Below are positions 21,574-33,109 of a stretch of DNA of 64,000 bases, in pieces. This DNA is from Kalmusia sp. IMI 367209 (lineage: Eukaryota; Ascomycota; Dothideomycetes; Pleosporales; Didymosphaeriaceae), in NCBI GenBank assembly GCA_027946365.1, contig JAPEUQ010000002.1, positions 1,674,001 to 1,738,000 on the forward strand, given 5' to 3'. The notes under the pieces were generated by a model. The model did not search any database, was not told where the DNA came from, and worked only from the letters and a program-made list of their open reading frames with translations. The first letter of the stretch is position 1. The number at the start of each line of letters is the position of its first letter. A program made the translations under genes and the position numbers.

Positions 21574-23136
21574 ATGGCGCTTTTCACTGGTCGAACCCCA
21601 GAATCGTTGATTCCTCGCTCGGACTCGAGAAACCCCGCCACAACTTGCAAAGGCATCACGAAGTCGGGACGACCTTGTAGACGCGCAATCGATGCGAAAG
21701 AATCTTCACGAAACGATGGCGTGCTAGCAGTGGTGTCAGTAGTCAGTGACGATGACGAAGAGGAGACTGGAGCAGCGGCATTCTTCTGCTGGCAACACAA
21801 AGATCAAGCTGAGCACCTTGTAGCTGCGAATGCTACTGGACCGAAGGGACAGGATACACAGCTATATCCTCTGCAAGAAAGGAATAGCATAGATACACTG
21901 GTCGCACGGCTAGGTGTACTCGACGTGGAGGAACCGGCACCTACTCCACAGCGAAGAAGACAAAGTAAACAGGAAGGGGCCATGAACAGGCCGCCAAGGA
22001 GGACTAATAGACCGCCGACATGGGACCAGGTTCAAGGACCTTTGATGTCGGTCCCGAGCGACGTCATGGCCGAGAGGAGGAAGCGTACCAGTCAACGGCC
22101 AGAAGCAAGACCGCAGCGGAAGAAACAGAGCTTCTGGGCATCCTTATGTTGTGGTTCGGCAGATGATGACTATGTTGAGGTCGTGAGGCACAAGAGGAGG
22201 ACACAAGATCAGCCGCTCTCTTCAACAAAACCGTATGTGTCTGAAGTCTCAAGACCGCAACCCTCTCAGCGAACGAACCAGAGTCGACCAAGCCACACCT
22301 CACTGCCTGCCTTGGCGCAACGACCACCTACGGGAAATGTACCTGAACGAAAGCCGTTAGGAGAGAAGCCGGCCCGGCCACTCAATAAACCCTCGCGACC
22401 TTCAGAGACCTCGATGTTGCTTTCGTACATCCCCAAATCTGTCTCACCCCAGACAACGTCGGCGCTCCTCACCGAGCTATCGAAACCTATCTCTCAACAT
22501 GACGAAGAAGGATACATCTACATCTTCTGGCTTACCCCGGAATCATTGGGGCCCGCTCCATCATCTACGGCATCGACTTTACTTGCTCCGCCGACACGGC
22601 CGGAGCAGGGTCGTCGCACATCAGATGTTCTCCGACAGTACTCTGTGCATCGACCACAACGTCCTGATACTGTCCGCAAGCGCTCGGGTGAAGAGTCTAC
22701 GGAGAGTCCTCAGAATAATACGATCCTTTTGAAGATCGGCCGCGCAAACAACGTAACACGGCGTATGCACGAATGGACACGCCAGTGTGGCTACAGCCTT
22801 TCTCTCGTACGCTACTACCCGTATGTACCATTAACGCCTTCACCATCGCCACAAGGGTCTCCAGCACATTCGCGACGGGCGTCATACAGTAACAATCAGC
22901 GCCCTGCTGATCCTGCTCGACGAGTATCGGAGGGCGTAAGAAAGGTACCGCATGCGCATCGTGTGGAACGGTTGATACATATTGAACTTGCTCAGCAACG
23001 TGTGGCGAAGAAATGCGATGCTTGTGGAAAGGAGCATAGAGAATGGTTCGAAGTGGAAGCAACCAAGGAAGGGGTGAAGAGCGTTGATGAGGTGGTCAAG
23101 CGATGGGTCGATTGGGCGGAGAGAACGAATCAATGA
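21574..23136 (+). CDS. T5orf172 (DUF1766, GIY-YIG-like) domain protein
   Basis: Single-exon 520-residue protein with a C-terminal T5orf172 domain of the GIY-YIG nuclease superfamily, as in yeast meiotically up-regulated Mug113-type proteins. The N-terminus has CKGITKSGRPCRR plus a later CWQH, possibly a small Cys/His zinc-binding module. The middle third is low-complexity, Pro/Arg/Ser-rich and probably disordered. The domain starts near residue 310 with EEGYIYIFWLT (the GIY-like strand). It continues with ILLKIGRANNVTRRMHEW, then HRVERLIHIEL and CDACGKEHREWFEV, the family's helix and Cys-rich end. A proline-rich insertion separates the first two motifs. Activity on DNA is not established for these fungal proteins. 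The start at 21574 follows stops in frame and precedes the conserved N-terminal motif. Confidence 0.85.
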   Translation: MALFTGRTPESLIPRSDSRNPATTCKGITKSGRPCRRAIDAKESSRNDGVLAVVSVVSDDDEEETGAAAFFCWQHKDQAEHLVAANATGPKGQDTQLYPLQERNSIDTLVARLGVLDVEEPAPTPQRRRQSKQEGAMNRPPRRTNRPPTWDQVQGPLMSVPSDVMAERRKRTSQRPEARPQRKKQSFWASLCCGSADDDYVEVVRHKRRTQDQPLSSTKPYVSEVSRPQPSQRTNQSRPSHTSLPALAQRPPTGNVPERKPLGEKPARPLNKPSRPSETSMLLSYIPKSVSPQTTSALLTELSKPISQHDEEGYIYIFWLTPESLGPAPSSTASTLLAPPTRPEQGRRTSDVLRQYSVHRPQRPDTVRKRSGEESTESPQNNTILLKIGRANNVTRRMHEWTRQCGYSLSLVRYYPYVPLTPSPSPQGSPAHSRRASYSNNQRPADPARRVSEGVRKVPHAHRVERLIHIELAQQRVAKKCDACGKEHREWFEVEATKEGVKSVDEVVKRWVDWAERTNQ

Positions 23137-24010
23137 GATCATATTAATGATGGACGAAGAATACAAGTATATACGATGATAACTTAGCTCGCGACCAATA
23201 GATGATCAATCAATTTTATTTCTATGACGCGACCCTTCCCCATTTCAACCGACTTACTATCCACAATACTTCGACAACGAAACGGCCAATTCAATAACCT
23301 ACGACCTCTCTATACGAAGCCCCTCGTTTGTTCTCACCTTTAAGTATTCAGTTGCTAATTAGTGTATTAAGTCTGCAATCCGTTGAATGGTCCGAAAAGT
23401 GAGCATACTCGTTCTCAGGTTTTGTGTAACACCAACACTTCGCCGAGAATACCGCGAGCATTATGGCCAAGAACACCAAGGAAACATTTTAAGATTGGAA
23501 GTCGCTTCGCGAATGCCATCCAACACTTCAGATTACTGTTACCATCCGGTTATTTTTTGGTTGCCGCCATCAGGCTAAAACCGGCATTCGACAAACGCAT
23601 CACTAGCCTGCTTGCTGCACCCCACATATCGTGGAATTAACCTTAAATTGAGACAGGGCTCTAAAGTGCATCTCAGACGTGGGGAGCCAATCGTTTGATC
23701 GTGACGGTTTCCATGCGCTCTCCTTTGATGGCCCCGCCGATGCCCAGTGCGTACTCCACAATACTATTCTGGGGAATGCTGGTCCTTTCGCCTACCCGAT
23801 ACGTACGGATCCATGGATCTAAGCAGATCTTGTTTGGTGCCAAGGATCATAGAGTGGTAACTCTTCTCGAACGGCTCAAAGGAACTCAAAGACCTGGCTA
23901 TGTATCCAGAGAACAGTACACTTTACAAACGCCGAATTGTTCCATCAATCACTGTATTATTTTCAAGAGATAACATTCGGTACGATGCACAAGGCTGCAG
24001 TTCCGAGTCC

Positions 24011-24242
24011 TTAGCCAGGTAACATTGCATTCTGCATTGACATTGTGTCATGCACCAAAATGCACCAAAATGGACCATGGTGGGTACACCTCTTCGCACT
24101 GTGTGGGAACAAAATCTTTTCGACGTGATTGATCAAAGAAAACTCGCCACGAAACATGATGCGAATCTATGACATGGTTAGCCACCCCCGTAGTGCTTGT
24201 TTTGTCGTTCTGTGGCGAAAAAGTCGGGGTTGGTCCTTAGCC
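24011..24242 (-). promoter_or_regulatory. Three GGCTAA (XlnR/Xyr1-type) motifs
   Basis: TTAGCC on the plus strand (GGCTAA on the minus) occurs at 24011-24016, 24178-24183 and 24237-24242, 217-448 bp upstream of the esterase ATG. GGCTAA/GGCTAR is the established site of the Aspergillus XlnR and Trichoderma Xyr1 xylanolytic activators. Three in 232 bp exceeds the roughly one per 2 kb expected by chance on two strands. Binding is inferred. Confidence 0.5.
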
Positions 24243-24376
24243 AAGCCGTTCCTCGTTAATTACACTATAGTCACGTCCACGAGGCTCACTCGCCCACGAC
24301 GACGCTTCATATACCAATTAATTCAACCGCCGGGTCTTGGGAATTAGTGCGCAGCATTTTCGAGTGGCCATGTTCC

Positions 24377-24384
24377 TATATAAG
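24377..24384 (+). promoter_or_regulatory. TATA box of the CE15 gene
   Basis: TATATAAG lies 75-82 bp upstream of the ATG at 24459. This is the kind of strong TATA element seen on inducible secreted-enzyme genes. Confidence 0.6.
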
Positions 24385-24458
24385 CACGCAACGCACGTTT
24401 TCAGCTACCGTAGTTCTTCAGTGGCACATTCTCTGAGTAAAATACCTTCTCATTCACC

Positions 24459-25622
24459 ATGAAGTACTCCATCGTTCTCCCACTCCTCGCCACTACGGTG
24501 CTGGCAGCGCCGCTGGAAGCGCGTCAGGATGCGTGCAAAACCCCGACCACTTTCCCTACCACGGCAAACTCCAAGCTACCTAATCCCTTTAAGTTCTTCG
24601 ATGGCACCGATGTCAAGACCAAGGCCGATTTCGAATGCAAGAACAAGGAAGTGCTCGCATCTCTCCAGGCTCAGGAACTAGGAACGTTTCCGCCAAAGCC
24701 ATCGACCTTTTCCGCTTCGTACTCTGGCGGAACTCTTACGATCAATGCTGGCGAGGGAGGCAAGTCGATTTCCTTCACCGTCTCCATCAAGGGAAATAGC
24801 GGATCTTCTGTCCCCGCTATCATCGCCTACGCTGCCCCGAGCATCCCTGTACCCGCTGGTGTCGCGACGATCACCTTCAACAACGACAACCTAGGCCAAC
24901 AGTCAGGCCAGAGCAGCCGTGGTAAAGGCAAGTTCTACGATCTTTACGGCTCTGGTCACAGTGCGGGCGCGTTGACGGCCTGGGCATGGGGTGTCGACCG
25001 CGTCATCGATGCTTTGGAGGCGACGACGGGCCACAACATCGACACCAAGCGCATTGGCGTTACTGGCTGCTCCAGGAATGGCAAGGGTGCTTTCGTAGCC
25101 GCTGCGCTCGTCAACCGCATTGCCCTCGGTATCCCACAAGAGTCTGGGTCCGGCGGTGCGGCCTGCTGGCGCATCTCCGACTCGGAGAAGGCAAAGGGCA
25201 AGAACATCCAGACCTCGTCTCAAATCGTTGGCGAGAATGTCTGGTTCTCCCCCGCATTCAACGCTTTCTCCACGAAGGCAAACACCCTCTCCACCGACCA
25301 CCATCAGCTGGCTGGTCTCGTCGCCCCCCGCGGCCTCATCGTCATCGAGAACGAGATCGACTGGCTTGGCCCTGTCTCCACTACTGCCTGCATGAAGGCT
25401 GGTCGCCTCATCTACAAGGCGCTCGGCGTTCCCGACAACATGGGCTTCACGGGCGCGGGCAACCACGCTCACTGCTCATTCCCGAGCAACCAACAGGCCG
25501 ATTTGACAGCCTACATCAACAAGTATCTGCTTAACACGAGTGGAAACACGGCGAATATTGAGAAGGGCCCTACGGCTGATGTTGCTTCGTACATTGACTG
25601 GACTGCACCGACGCTGACTTAG
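24459..25622 (+). CDS. Glucuronoyl methylesterase, CE15 (Cip2-like)
   Basis: Secreted 4-O-methyl-glucuronoyl esterase that cleaves the ester between lignin alcohols and glucuronic acid on xylan, loosening lignin-carbohydrate complexes. Single exon, 387 residues. There is a signal peptide (residues 1-17, cut near LAAP) followed by a possible Kex2-like EAR. The CE15 nucleophile motif GCSRNGKGA is present with Ser205, the acidic residue Glu228 in QESGSGG, and the catalytic His338 in HAHCSFP. Conserved blocks CKTPTTFP, NPFKFFDG and HHQLAGLVAPRGL span the whole alpha/beta-hydrolase domain. No CBM1 is attached. The conserved Cys pattern suggests three disulfides. Promoter motifs suggest xylan-type induction together with other wall-degrading genes such as the GH6 at 45.7 kb. 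Confidence 0.95.
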   Translation: MKYSIVLPLLATTVLAAPLEARQDACKTPTTFPTTANSKLPNPFKFFDGTDVKTKADFECKNKEVLASLQAQELGTFPPKPSTFSASYSGGTLTINAGEGGKSISFTVSIKGNSGSSVPAIIAYAAPSIPVPAGVATITFNNDNLGQQSGQSSRGKGKFYDLYGSGHSAGALTAWAWGVDRVIDALEATTGHNIDTKRIGVTGCSRNGKGAFVAAALVNRIALGIPQESGSGGAACWRISDSEKAKGKNIQTSSQIVGENVWFSPAFNAFSTKANTLSTDHHQLAGLVAPRGLIVIENEIDWLGPVSTTACMKAGRLIYKALGVPDNMGFTGAGNHAHCSFPSNQQADLTAYINKYLLNTSGNTANIEKGPTADVASYIDWTAPTLT

Positions 25623-27262
25623 ATGAGTGGAAGAAGGACCGAAGGAGGTTTCGCTTCTTTGTATCGAACGCTCACTTGTAGTTTGTAGTGATCATAGTGT
25701 ATATAAGGTGAATACAAGAGATCAACGAAGCTCGATGTGCTGACTTGGGGTGATGCTTGCTTTGTTCATGACAGTATTGGCTTGAAGGGCTGGACATTGA
25801 CTTAGAGTACATGTCGACGATGCTTCGACTATGTTGTCTCAATATGCGTGAATACAGGTAGCTGTATGTATTGCTTATTTTGCGAAAATTTTCTGGGAAA
25901 CCCTTCGATTTATTTCTGCTTTCTCAAAGATACTCTCCTCTGCTTTATCTCATTGTTGTCCAAGACTTGGTCTCGTTGTACCGCTTGAGGTAAATTGTGA
26001 GCTAGGAGCGACTAGACCATTTATGCGAAAACTCATGTGATAATGGCTTCGACTCTTTTTCATAATGGATTCTTACTTGTAACCACGTTCATCTGCACGA
26101 ATACCATTTCAATCGCGAATTTCGATGCCCCTTTTCGCCAGTCAGAGGGCAGACCGGCAAATTTGTGTGAGGAGAATCGTCAGGTTACAGGCGCACGGGC
26201 CTTTACTATAGTCGGTCCGGTCGCGAGACGTAAGTTGGACGATAGATGAGCCCACTCAAGTCGACCTTCGACATCGAATGAAAGGTGGTCTTCACTACCA
26301 ACTCTTGAGCATTAAACTCTACTGAAGCTGCGCAAAGCTTTGTCTTCCCAAATACGACGACACAAATCAAAATGTGGTTGCCTCTAGGTTGAAGAATTCT
26401 CAAAGGTGGTATATCTAGGATTGATGGAATAGGCAATGTAGCGAAATACGCAGCGATTATGACGAACGCCCAGCTCACATGAGTACGTGTATAGCGCGGT
26501 CAAGGGCTGGCCCAGGTGATGGGCGCATGAACGTGGAAGTGTCATCGCGCTAGTCCGATATGTCGTGTGCATGCTTCCGGCCCGACGCGGTGGTCCAGGC
26601 ATCTTTTGGCATCAACCTACGGTGGAGCACACGGCAAATTTGTGTGTACACCCGCGCAGAAGACTGTATAGAAGCGCAAAACACCATCGCACTGGGGTGG
26701 ACTTTACGAAAGATCTGATCACGTGCAAGATGTCTGCCTGAGTAAGCTTCCAAGACTCTAGTCCTGATATAGGACTAGCGGCGCTAAGCCTGAAACCCGC
26801 AGACCTCCTCCACCGTGGATGCCATCGCCTTCGCGAGCATTGCCAACCCCATCCCGATCTCCCACCGCGTCCGCCCGCATCTTATCCCCGTGCGCAACAC
26901 GCTTCCCACGACGCGTGCAGCGACTCTCCGCACTCCCCGCGCGCTTTTGCGCCTTTACCCCTCGCCACACCGATTTTGCATTGGCGGCCTCAGCTTGCCT
27001 CCCTTCGCGACTTCACCCTCGGCGCTCCCCCGGCCTTGTATCATCAACCTCATTCACTGAGGTCCCTTCGCGCGCACCACCGCGCTCGATAATGCCATAG
27101 CAGTCGCCTGCGCGCGCACTACCACCTCCCGATCACCGTTCTCCTATCTCGGCGCGTCTGGTGCCGCCTTGCACCTCGCGCGACGACCGCGTAAAAGGCG
27201 CTTCCTTCGTTTACAAACAAAGTGCCTGCGCACTATAACATATCACCGTCTTTACAATCGCC
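25623..27262. other. Spacer between CE15 and sth1
   Basis: About 1.6 kb. The left part is AT-rich. From about 26800 it turns C/T-rich, like a 5' UTR or housekeeping promoter. The ORFs at 26206-26970 (minus) and 26815-27100 (plus) overlap and carry no domains. Confidence 0.55.
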
Positions 27263-30200
27263 ATGGCATCCGTCCAAGCAGCGCCGAGCGCTACCAGCCT
27301 CGGGCAGCTCCCCCGGCAACCTGACCAAAGAGATGATCCAAGGCGTCTTCGCTGTAAGTACATACTCACGCACTTCCATCTATCGCTTTTCATGTTGGCG
27401 CATTTGAATTGTGCACTTCAAACCAAGTCTCTGACACTATCACAGAAATACACCCAGATGAAGCAGAATGGCGTGCCCGAGACCGATCCCGAATTCATCA
27501 AGGCCCGCAACCTTCTGACCATGGTGCAGAGGCACAATGGTGCTCAGCGAGCACAACAACGGATGCTTCAACAACAGCAGATGCAGCAACGCCAACCCGG
27601 CCAAGGCGATCAACAGCCGCAGCAGAATGGCGCTGCGATGGGCATGGCCAATGGCTCCAAACCCATCGCACCATCTGATGGGAAACCTGCAGCTCCGTCG
27701 CAGGTGTCAAGCGCAACTGCATCGGGCACACAAAACGCTCTCGCAGGAGGACAGGCATCTGCTACCGACAGCCAGACGCCCACATCGGCCACCGCTGGGA
27801 CCACATCCTTCTCCTCGGACCAACTTGTTCTCTTACGGAAGCAGATAGCAGCCTTCAAGCACCTATCAAAGGGTCTGCCACTACCCTCGGCGATGCAGCA
27901 GCAGCTCTTCACCACGCAACAGGCGAAGAAGCAAAACGCGTCTGATGCTGTTTCCGCGGCCAGCCAAGTGCTCGACAATGCCACTCGCGCCGCAAGTGCT
28001 GGCGCAAACGGACCTCTTGCATCTTCAAGCGCTTCTGCTAAACACAAACATCCAGACAAGATCAAGAACCCTTGGGGTCCCGAATACGTAAAAGAAGACC
28101 TCCATTACATTTCGCACATGTACCGTTCGCAGCGACCCTACATCTCATCCATCATGCCACTTGGCGTCAATATGGAGGAAGTACGAAGGGACATGGAGTT
28201 GGTCGACGCGCGCGAGCGAGAGGCGCGAGAGGTCATCCTCTACAACCGATTGTCTGCAAGGAAGGCTGAATTGGAGAAGATCAGCGCCAACATCGGCTCA
28301 TGGGATACTAGCAAGACTGACACTCCTGAAGACGATGGCAAGGTCAAGCTTGCGCTAGTGATCGAGCAGAAGATGCTCAATTTGCTCCCAAAGCAGCGCC
28401 TATTGCGAAAACAAATTAGCCGGGAAATGATACATGCCGATAACCTCGCCATGACGGCCAACCGGACACTTTATCGTCGTCTCAAGAAGCAGTCACTGCG
28501 AGAAGCGCGCCTCACTGAGAAGCTTGAGAAGCAACAGCGCGACGCCCGCGAGACCAAGGAAAAAGAAGAAGCACCACGACTTCATCGAGGCCATTCGCAA
28601 ACACCGCCATGAGCTGACAGAGGCTAGCATGGCTCAGCGACAGCGGTTGCAAAAGCTGGGCCGCACTATGATCACAACCCACCAGAACATCGAGAAGGAA
28701 GAACAGAAGCGGGTGGAGCGCACTGCCAAGCAGCGTCTACAGGCTTTGAAATCCAACGATGAAGAAACTTACCTCAAACTGTTGGGTCAAGCCAAGGATA
28801 CGCGTATTTCTCATCTTCTCAAGCAGACAGATGGTTTCCTCAAGCAGCTATCCGCGTCTGTTAAAGCTCAGCAACGAAGCCATTCGAATAAAATGGGTCT
28901 TCCGACTGAGGAGCCTTCAGACGATGAGTCAAGCGACGATGACACTGGAGATGAGGGCGAGGCTCGCCCCGGAAAGAAGCCCAAGACAGACTACTACGAG
29001 ATTGCTCATCGCATCAAGGAAGAGGTACACCAGCAAGCGTCCAACCTTGTCGGTGGAACCCTCAAAGAGTATCAACTCAAGGGTTTGCAGTGGATGATAT
29101 CCCTCTACAATAATAACTTGAACGGTATCCTGGCCGATGAGATGGGTCTTGGCAAGACCATTCAGACCATTAGTCTAATCACGTACCTCATCGAGAAGAA
29201 GCAGCAGCCAGGACCCTACCTAGTCATTGTACCCTCTCAGTACGTTGACCAATTGGAACAACGAATTCGACAAGTGGGCACCCAGCGTCTCGAAAATCGT
29301 GTACAAAGGACCGCCCAATGCGCGAAAGCAGCACCAGCAGCAGATTCGTTGGGGACAGTTCCAAGTTCTGCTGACTACTTACGAATTCATCATCAAAGAC
29401 CGTCCCATCTTGAGCAAGATCAAGTGGGTTCATATGATTGTCGACGAGGGTCACCGAATGAAGAACCAGAACTCGAAGCTTAGCAGCACGATCACGCAGT
29501 ATTATACAACACGATTCCGTTTGATCCTTACTGGTACACCTCTACAGAACAACTTGACCGAGCTTTGGGCAATGCTTAACTTCGTCCTGCCCACAATCTT
29601 CAAGTCCGCCAAATCGTTCGATGAATGGTTCAACACACCTTTTGCCAATACAGGTGGTCAAGATCGGATGGAGCTCAACGAAGAAGAACAGTTGCTCGTA
29701 ATCCGTCGTCTGCATAAGGTTTTGCGCCCCTTCCTGCTACGTCGTTTGAAGAAGGATGTAGAGAAAGATTTGCCAGACAAGACAGAGCGTGTCATCAAGT
29801 GCAACTTCTCCGCATTGCAAGCGAAACTCTACAAGCAGCTTGTCACAAAGTCAAGTATCGATGTGAGTGACGGCAAGGGTGGTAAGACTGGCATGCGCGG
29901 TCTGAGCAACATGCTCATGCAATTGCGCAAAGTGTGCAACCATCCATTTGTTTTCGAGGCAGTCGAGGATCAGATGAACCCCTCTAAGCTTTCGAATGAT
30001 CTGCTCTGGCGGACGGCAGGAAAATTCGAACTGCTTGACAGGATTCTGCCCAAGTTCCAAGCCACTGGCCATCGTGTTCTGATGTTCTTCCAAATGACGC
30101 AGATTATGAATATCATGGAAGACTTCTTGCGACTAAGGGGAATGCAGTATATGCGTTTGGACGGTTCTACTAAGGCCGACGACCGGTCAGATCTCCTCAA

Positions 30201-31578
30201 GGATTTCAACGCTCCGAATTCTCCATATTTCTGCTTCCTCCTCTCCACGCGTGCGGGAGGTCTTGGTCTCAATCTACAGACCGCCGATACCGTCATCATC
30301 TATGATTCCGACTGGAATCCGCATCAGGATTTACAAGCCCAGGATCGTGCGCATCGTATTGGTCAGAAGAACGAGGTCCGCATCCTCCGTCTCATCACTT
30401 CAAACTCAGTCGAAGAGAAAATCCTTGAACGAGCCAACTACAAGCTGGATATGGACGGCAAAGTCATTCATGCTGGTAAATTCGACAATAGGTCTACCAA
30501 CGAAGAACGTGACGCCATGTTGCGAATCATGTTGGAGTCTGCAGAGGCAGCGGAGAACCTGGAGCAGGAAGAGATGGATGACGACGATCTCAATCTGATT
30601 ATGATGCGGAATGATGAGGAGCTAGAAGTTTTCAAGAAGATGGATGAAGAGCGTGCGGCTAATGACCCTTACGGCCCCGGAAGAGCGGTCCCACGTCTCT
30701 TGAGCGAAAATGAGCTTCCTGATATCTGGCTCAAGGAGGATACCGGGCCGGTCGAACAGGTCGAAGAAGTCCCAGTTGGACGAGGTGCTCGCGAACGAAC
30801 CCGCGTCAAGTACGACGACGGGCTTACAGAAGAGCAGTGGCTTGAAGCGGTCGATAACTCTGATGATGACATCGATGCTGCGGTTGCACGCAAGGAAGCC
30901 AAGATAGCCAAACGCAAGAACAAGCTATCGAGAGTTGGCCAAGACGTGGGCGACTCACCTGCACCTTCGCGCGACGAATCCGAGGAGCCACAGCCAAAGA
31001 AACGTGGCCGAAAGCCGAAAGTAGAGAAGCGCAAGGCAGACGAGGCGTCCTTAGATGGAGACCCTGGACCTCGCAAACGCGGTCGACCTGCTCCGAAGGT
31101 GCAAGAGACCCTGAGCCCTGAGCAGCGTACTCTGTTGCAGAAGATTGTCAACGAGGTTTATGAAGCCTTAAATGATCTTGAGGAAGAGTCAACTGCAGAA
31201 GACATTCCGAACCGCGGCATTATCGATCCTTTCATCGAGTTACCCGACAAGTGGGACTACCCAGATTACTATCAGCTGATCAAGAACCCCATATGCATGC
31301 AGCAGATCAAGAAAAAGATCAATAAGAAAGAGTACCAGTCTCTTAGGCACTTCCGTCAAGATATCGGCCTTCTATGCAGCAACTGCCGCATCTACAATGA
31401 AGACACGAGTCTTCTTCTCTTCCAAGACGCGAACCTCATCGAGAAGACATGTCTCGACAAGCTAGCTGATGCGACCGAGAACCATCCGGATTGGCAAGAT
31501 TTCGACGAGGGCAGCTCAGTGAACGGAGGCTTGAGCACCGCGATCCCTAGTGCGGTCGGCACGCCACGTGCCATGTAG
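27263..31578 (+). CDS. sth1: RSC chromatin-remodelling ATPase Sth1/Snf21 (frame breaks)
   Basis: Catalytic ATPase of the nuclear RSC nucleosome-remodelling complex, essential in yeasts. Exon 27263-27353, a 92-bp intron (27354-27445) and a long exon to 31578. Domains in order are a QLQ motif ([18 protein letters not shown]), an HSA region ([15 protein letters not shown]), the SNF2 ATPase with DEMGLGKT and DEGH, a HELICc with [12 protein letters not shown] and DRAHRIGQ, a SnAC-like acidic tail, AT-hook-like KKRGRKPK and RKRGRP, and a bromodomain ([10 protein letters not shown], then CRIYNED). The reading frame shifts three times, each by one extra base: in the C run 27310-27314, the A run 28560-28564 and the CCC at 29232-29234. 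Removing one base from each run would give 1406 residues, the family length. I read these as assembly indels. If the first break is real, translation would start at the in-frame ATG 27333. Confidence 0.9.
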
Positions 31579-33109
31579 GGCGCGACTGTATGTACATTCC
31601 TTTTCGAAGCTTTTCAAACACACGCTGACCTTTGTAGGTTGAGATAATACCCCATAGACTTTCCGGTTGCACCACACGGTTAACCCAGTAGTTCTTGCCT
31701 GCGAAGCTTTTTTGGGACACGTCAGCCCGGCTCGCGCGCAACTTCTCCCTCTGTCCTTTTCAAGCTGTATAATGTTCCCCTGAATGGCTGGCGCGCGGTG
31801 TTTGCTTCATCTTCACAAACATGGTTTGTCAGGCGTAATTGGTGGTTTGTTCGCCTTCTACAAAACTTTTTTCGGATACGATTTGACGTGGTGGAATTTC
31901 CGTGGTGGGACTTGGCCAATGTGTGTCGTAGCACATGCGGAGTATTGATAGGGTGTTCTTGCGCTTTTGAGACGGGTGCATGCAGATTGGAGATAGTGTG
32001 AATTGATTGCATGTGAACATCACTTTATGTATCACTCTGTGTGAGTGCATCGAGCAACCTAATTATGGAGGTGCAGACGAAGCCATTCGTTCGTCGTTCC
32101 ATACTGTTCGGCGCACACGCCTATAATCTTAGAACAATAGTGGAATCAACAATGGCAAGAACAAATCATTGTGGAACGTTCCCTACGTGACGAAAAACCC
32201 CCCTGTGCCGGTATGGGAAAACCATTAAGGGAATCAATCATCGACTCCATAGTCCTTTCAAGCTATAATTGAGATATAAGCATTATTTATACGTTCGTCT
32301 ATGGATTCACAACTTACAACGCAAAATTATGGTCTTAATCGCGCTGTTGATTATCACTTACATCCCATCTATAAGATGTCATCTTCTCACCCCTACTACA
32401 CTGCAATGAGACTGATGCTACGTCTCTTCAGAGCCTTTCGGATGCTGTGATATTAAGGCTTGATAGTCAAAATTCATTTCAGGCTATCCAAATTACTGCG
32501 ACTTAGAGCGCAAAATCTTTGTAAAGCTTACTCAGTATTCTATTTCTACTTGGCTGTTCGACGCTAAACTCAATTGCTCTAAGTTAACAGGGCTTGCTCA
32601 AAGGCGTATAGACTCAACTAATTTTAGTAACATAGCGCTGCACGTTTGTTGTTGCCTACGTGTCCTCGCTTGTGTCTGTCCCTTCCTATCGCCACATAAC
32701 TGACCGTCGTACGTCGTCAACAAATTGCTCCTAGTCCCAGGCTATTGCACAGCGACCTTGGGCAGCAACAGGTCACAAGCACGAACAATGTAGATCAGAC
32801 ATTAAGTTGGGTAGCGAGTGGATTGCAGATAGACGAATCGCTGCTAGCTCACGGCTGTCAGCTGAAGGGGTCTTATCCCTAAGTCACTTGACCAAGCCCC
32901 ATAGGTACTCTATACCTCAGGGCCTAACAGCAGCACAGCTTCCCTAGTTGCTAAGGGCCACACGTTTTGTAGGAAAGTCGACCAAGATTAGGATGAATTC
33001 GTAACCGCTTGTGTAGCATACGTCTTGGAGCTTGATCTTCTGATGCTTTAAGTACAGCTAATTATGGTTGGGGATTACGGGAGCGAAAGATCTAGGAAGC
33101 TACAGTCGC
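31579..33109. other. Gene-free spacer, 1.5 kb
   Basis: This is AT-rich between sth1 and the convergent F-box gene. The ORFs at 31547-32050 are short, overlapping and featureless. No RNA gene or repeat was recognised. Confidence 0.6.

Larger units (their letters stand above)
23137..24458. other. Spacer and promoter of the CE15 esterase
   Basis: About 1.3 kb. On the minus strand around 23690-23850 one frame reads a protein-like stretch (CLDPWIRTYRVGERTSIPQ, then IGGAIKGERMETVTIKRL), bounded by stops and without a recognised family. It could be a short gene relic. The right half holds three TTAGCC motifs and a TATA box for the downstream gene. Confidence 0.5.
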
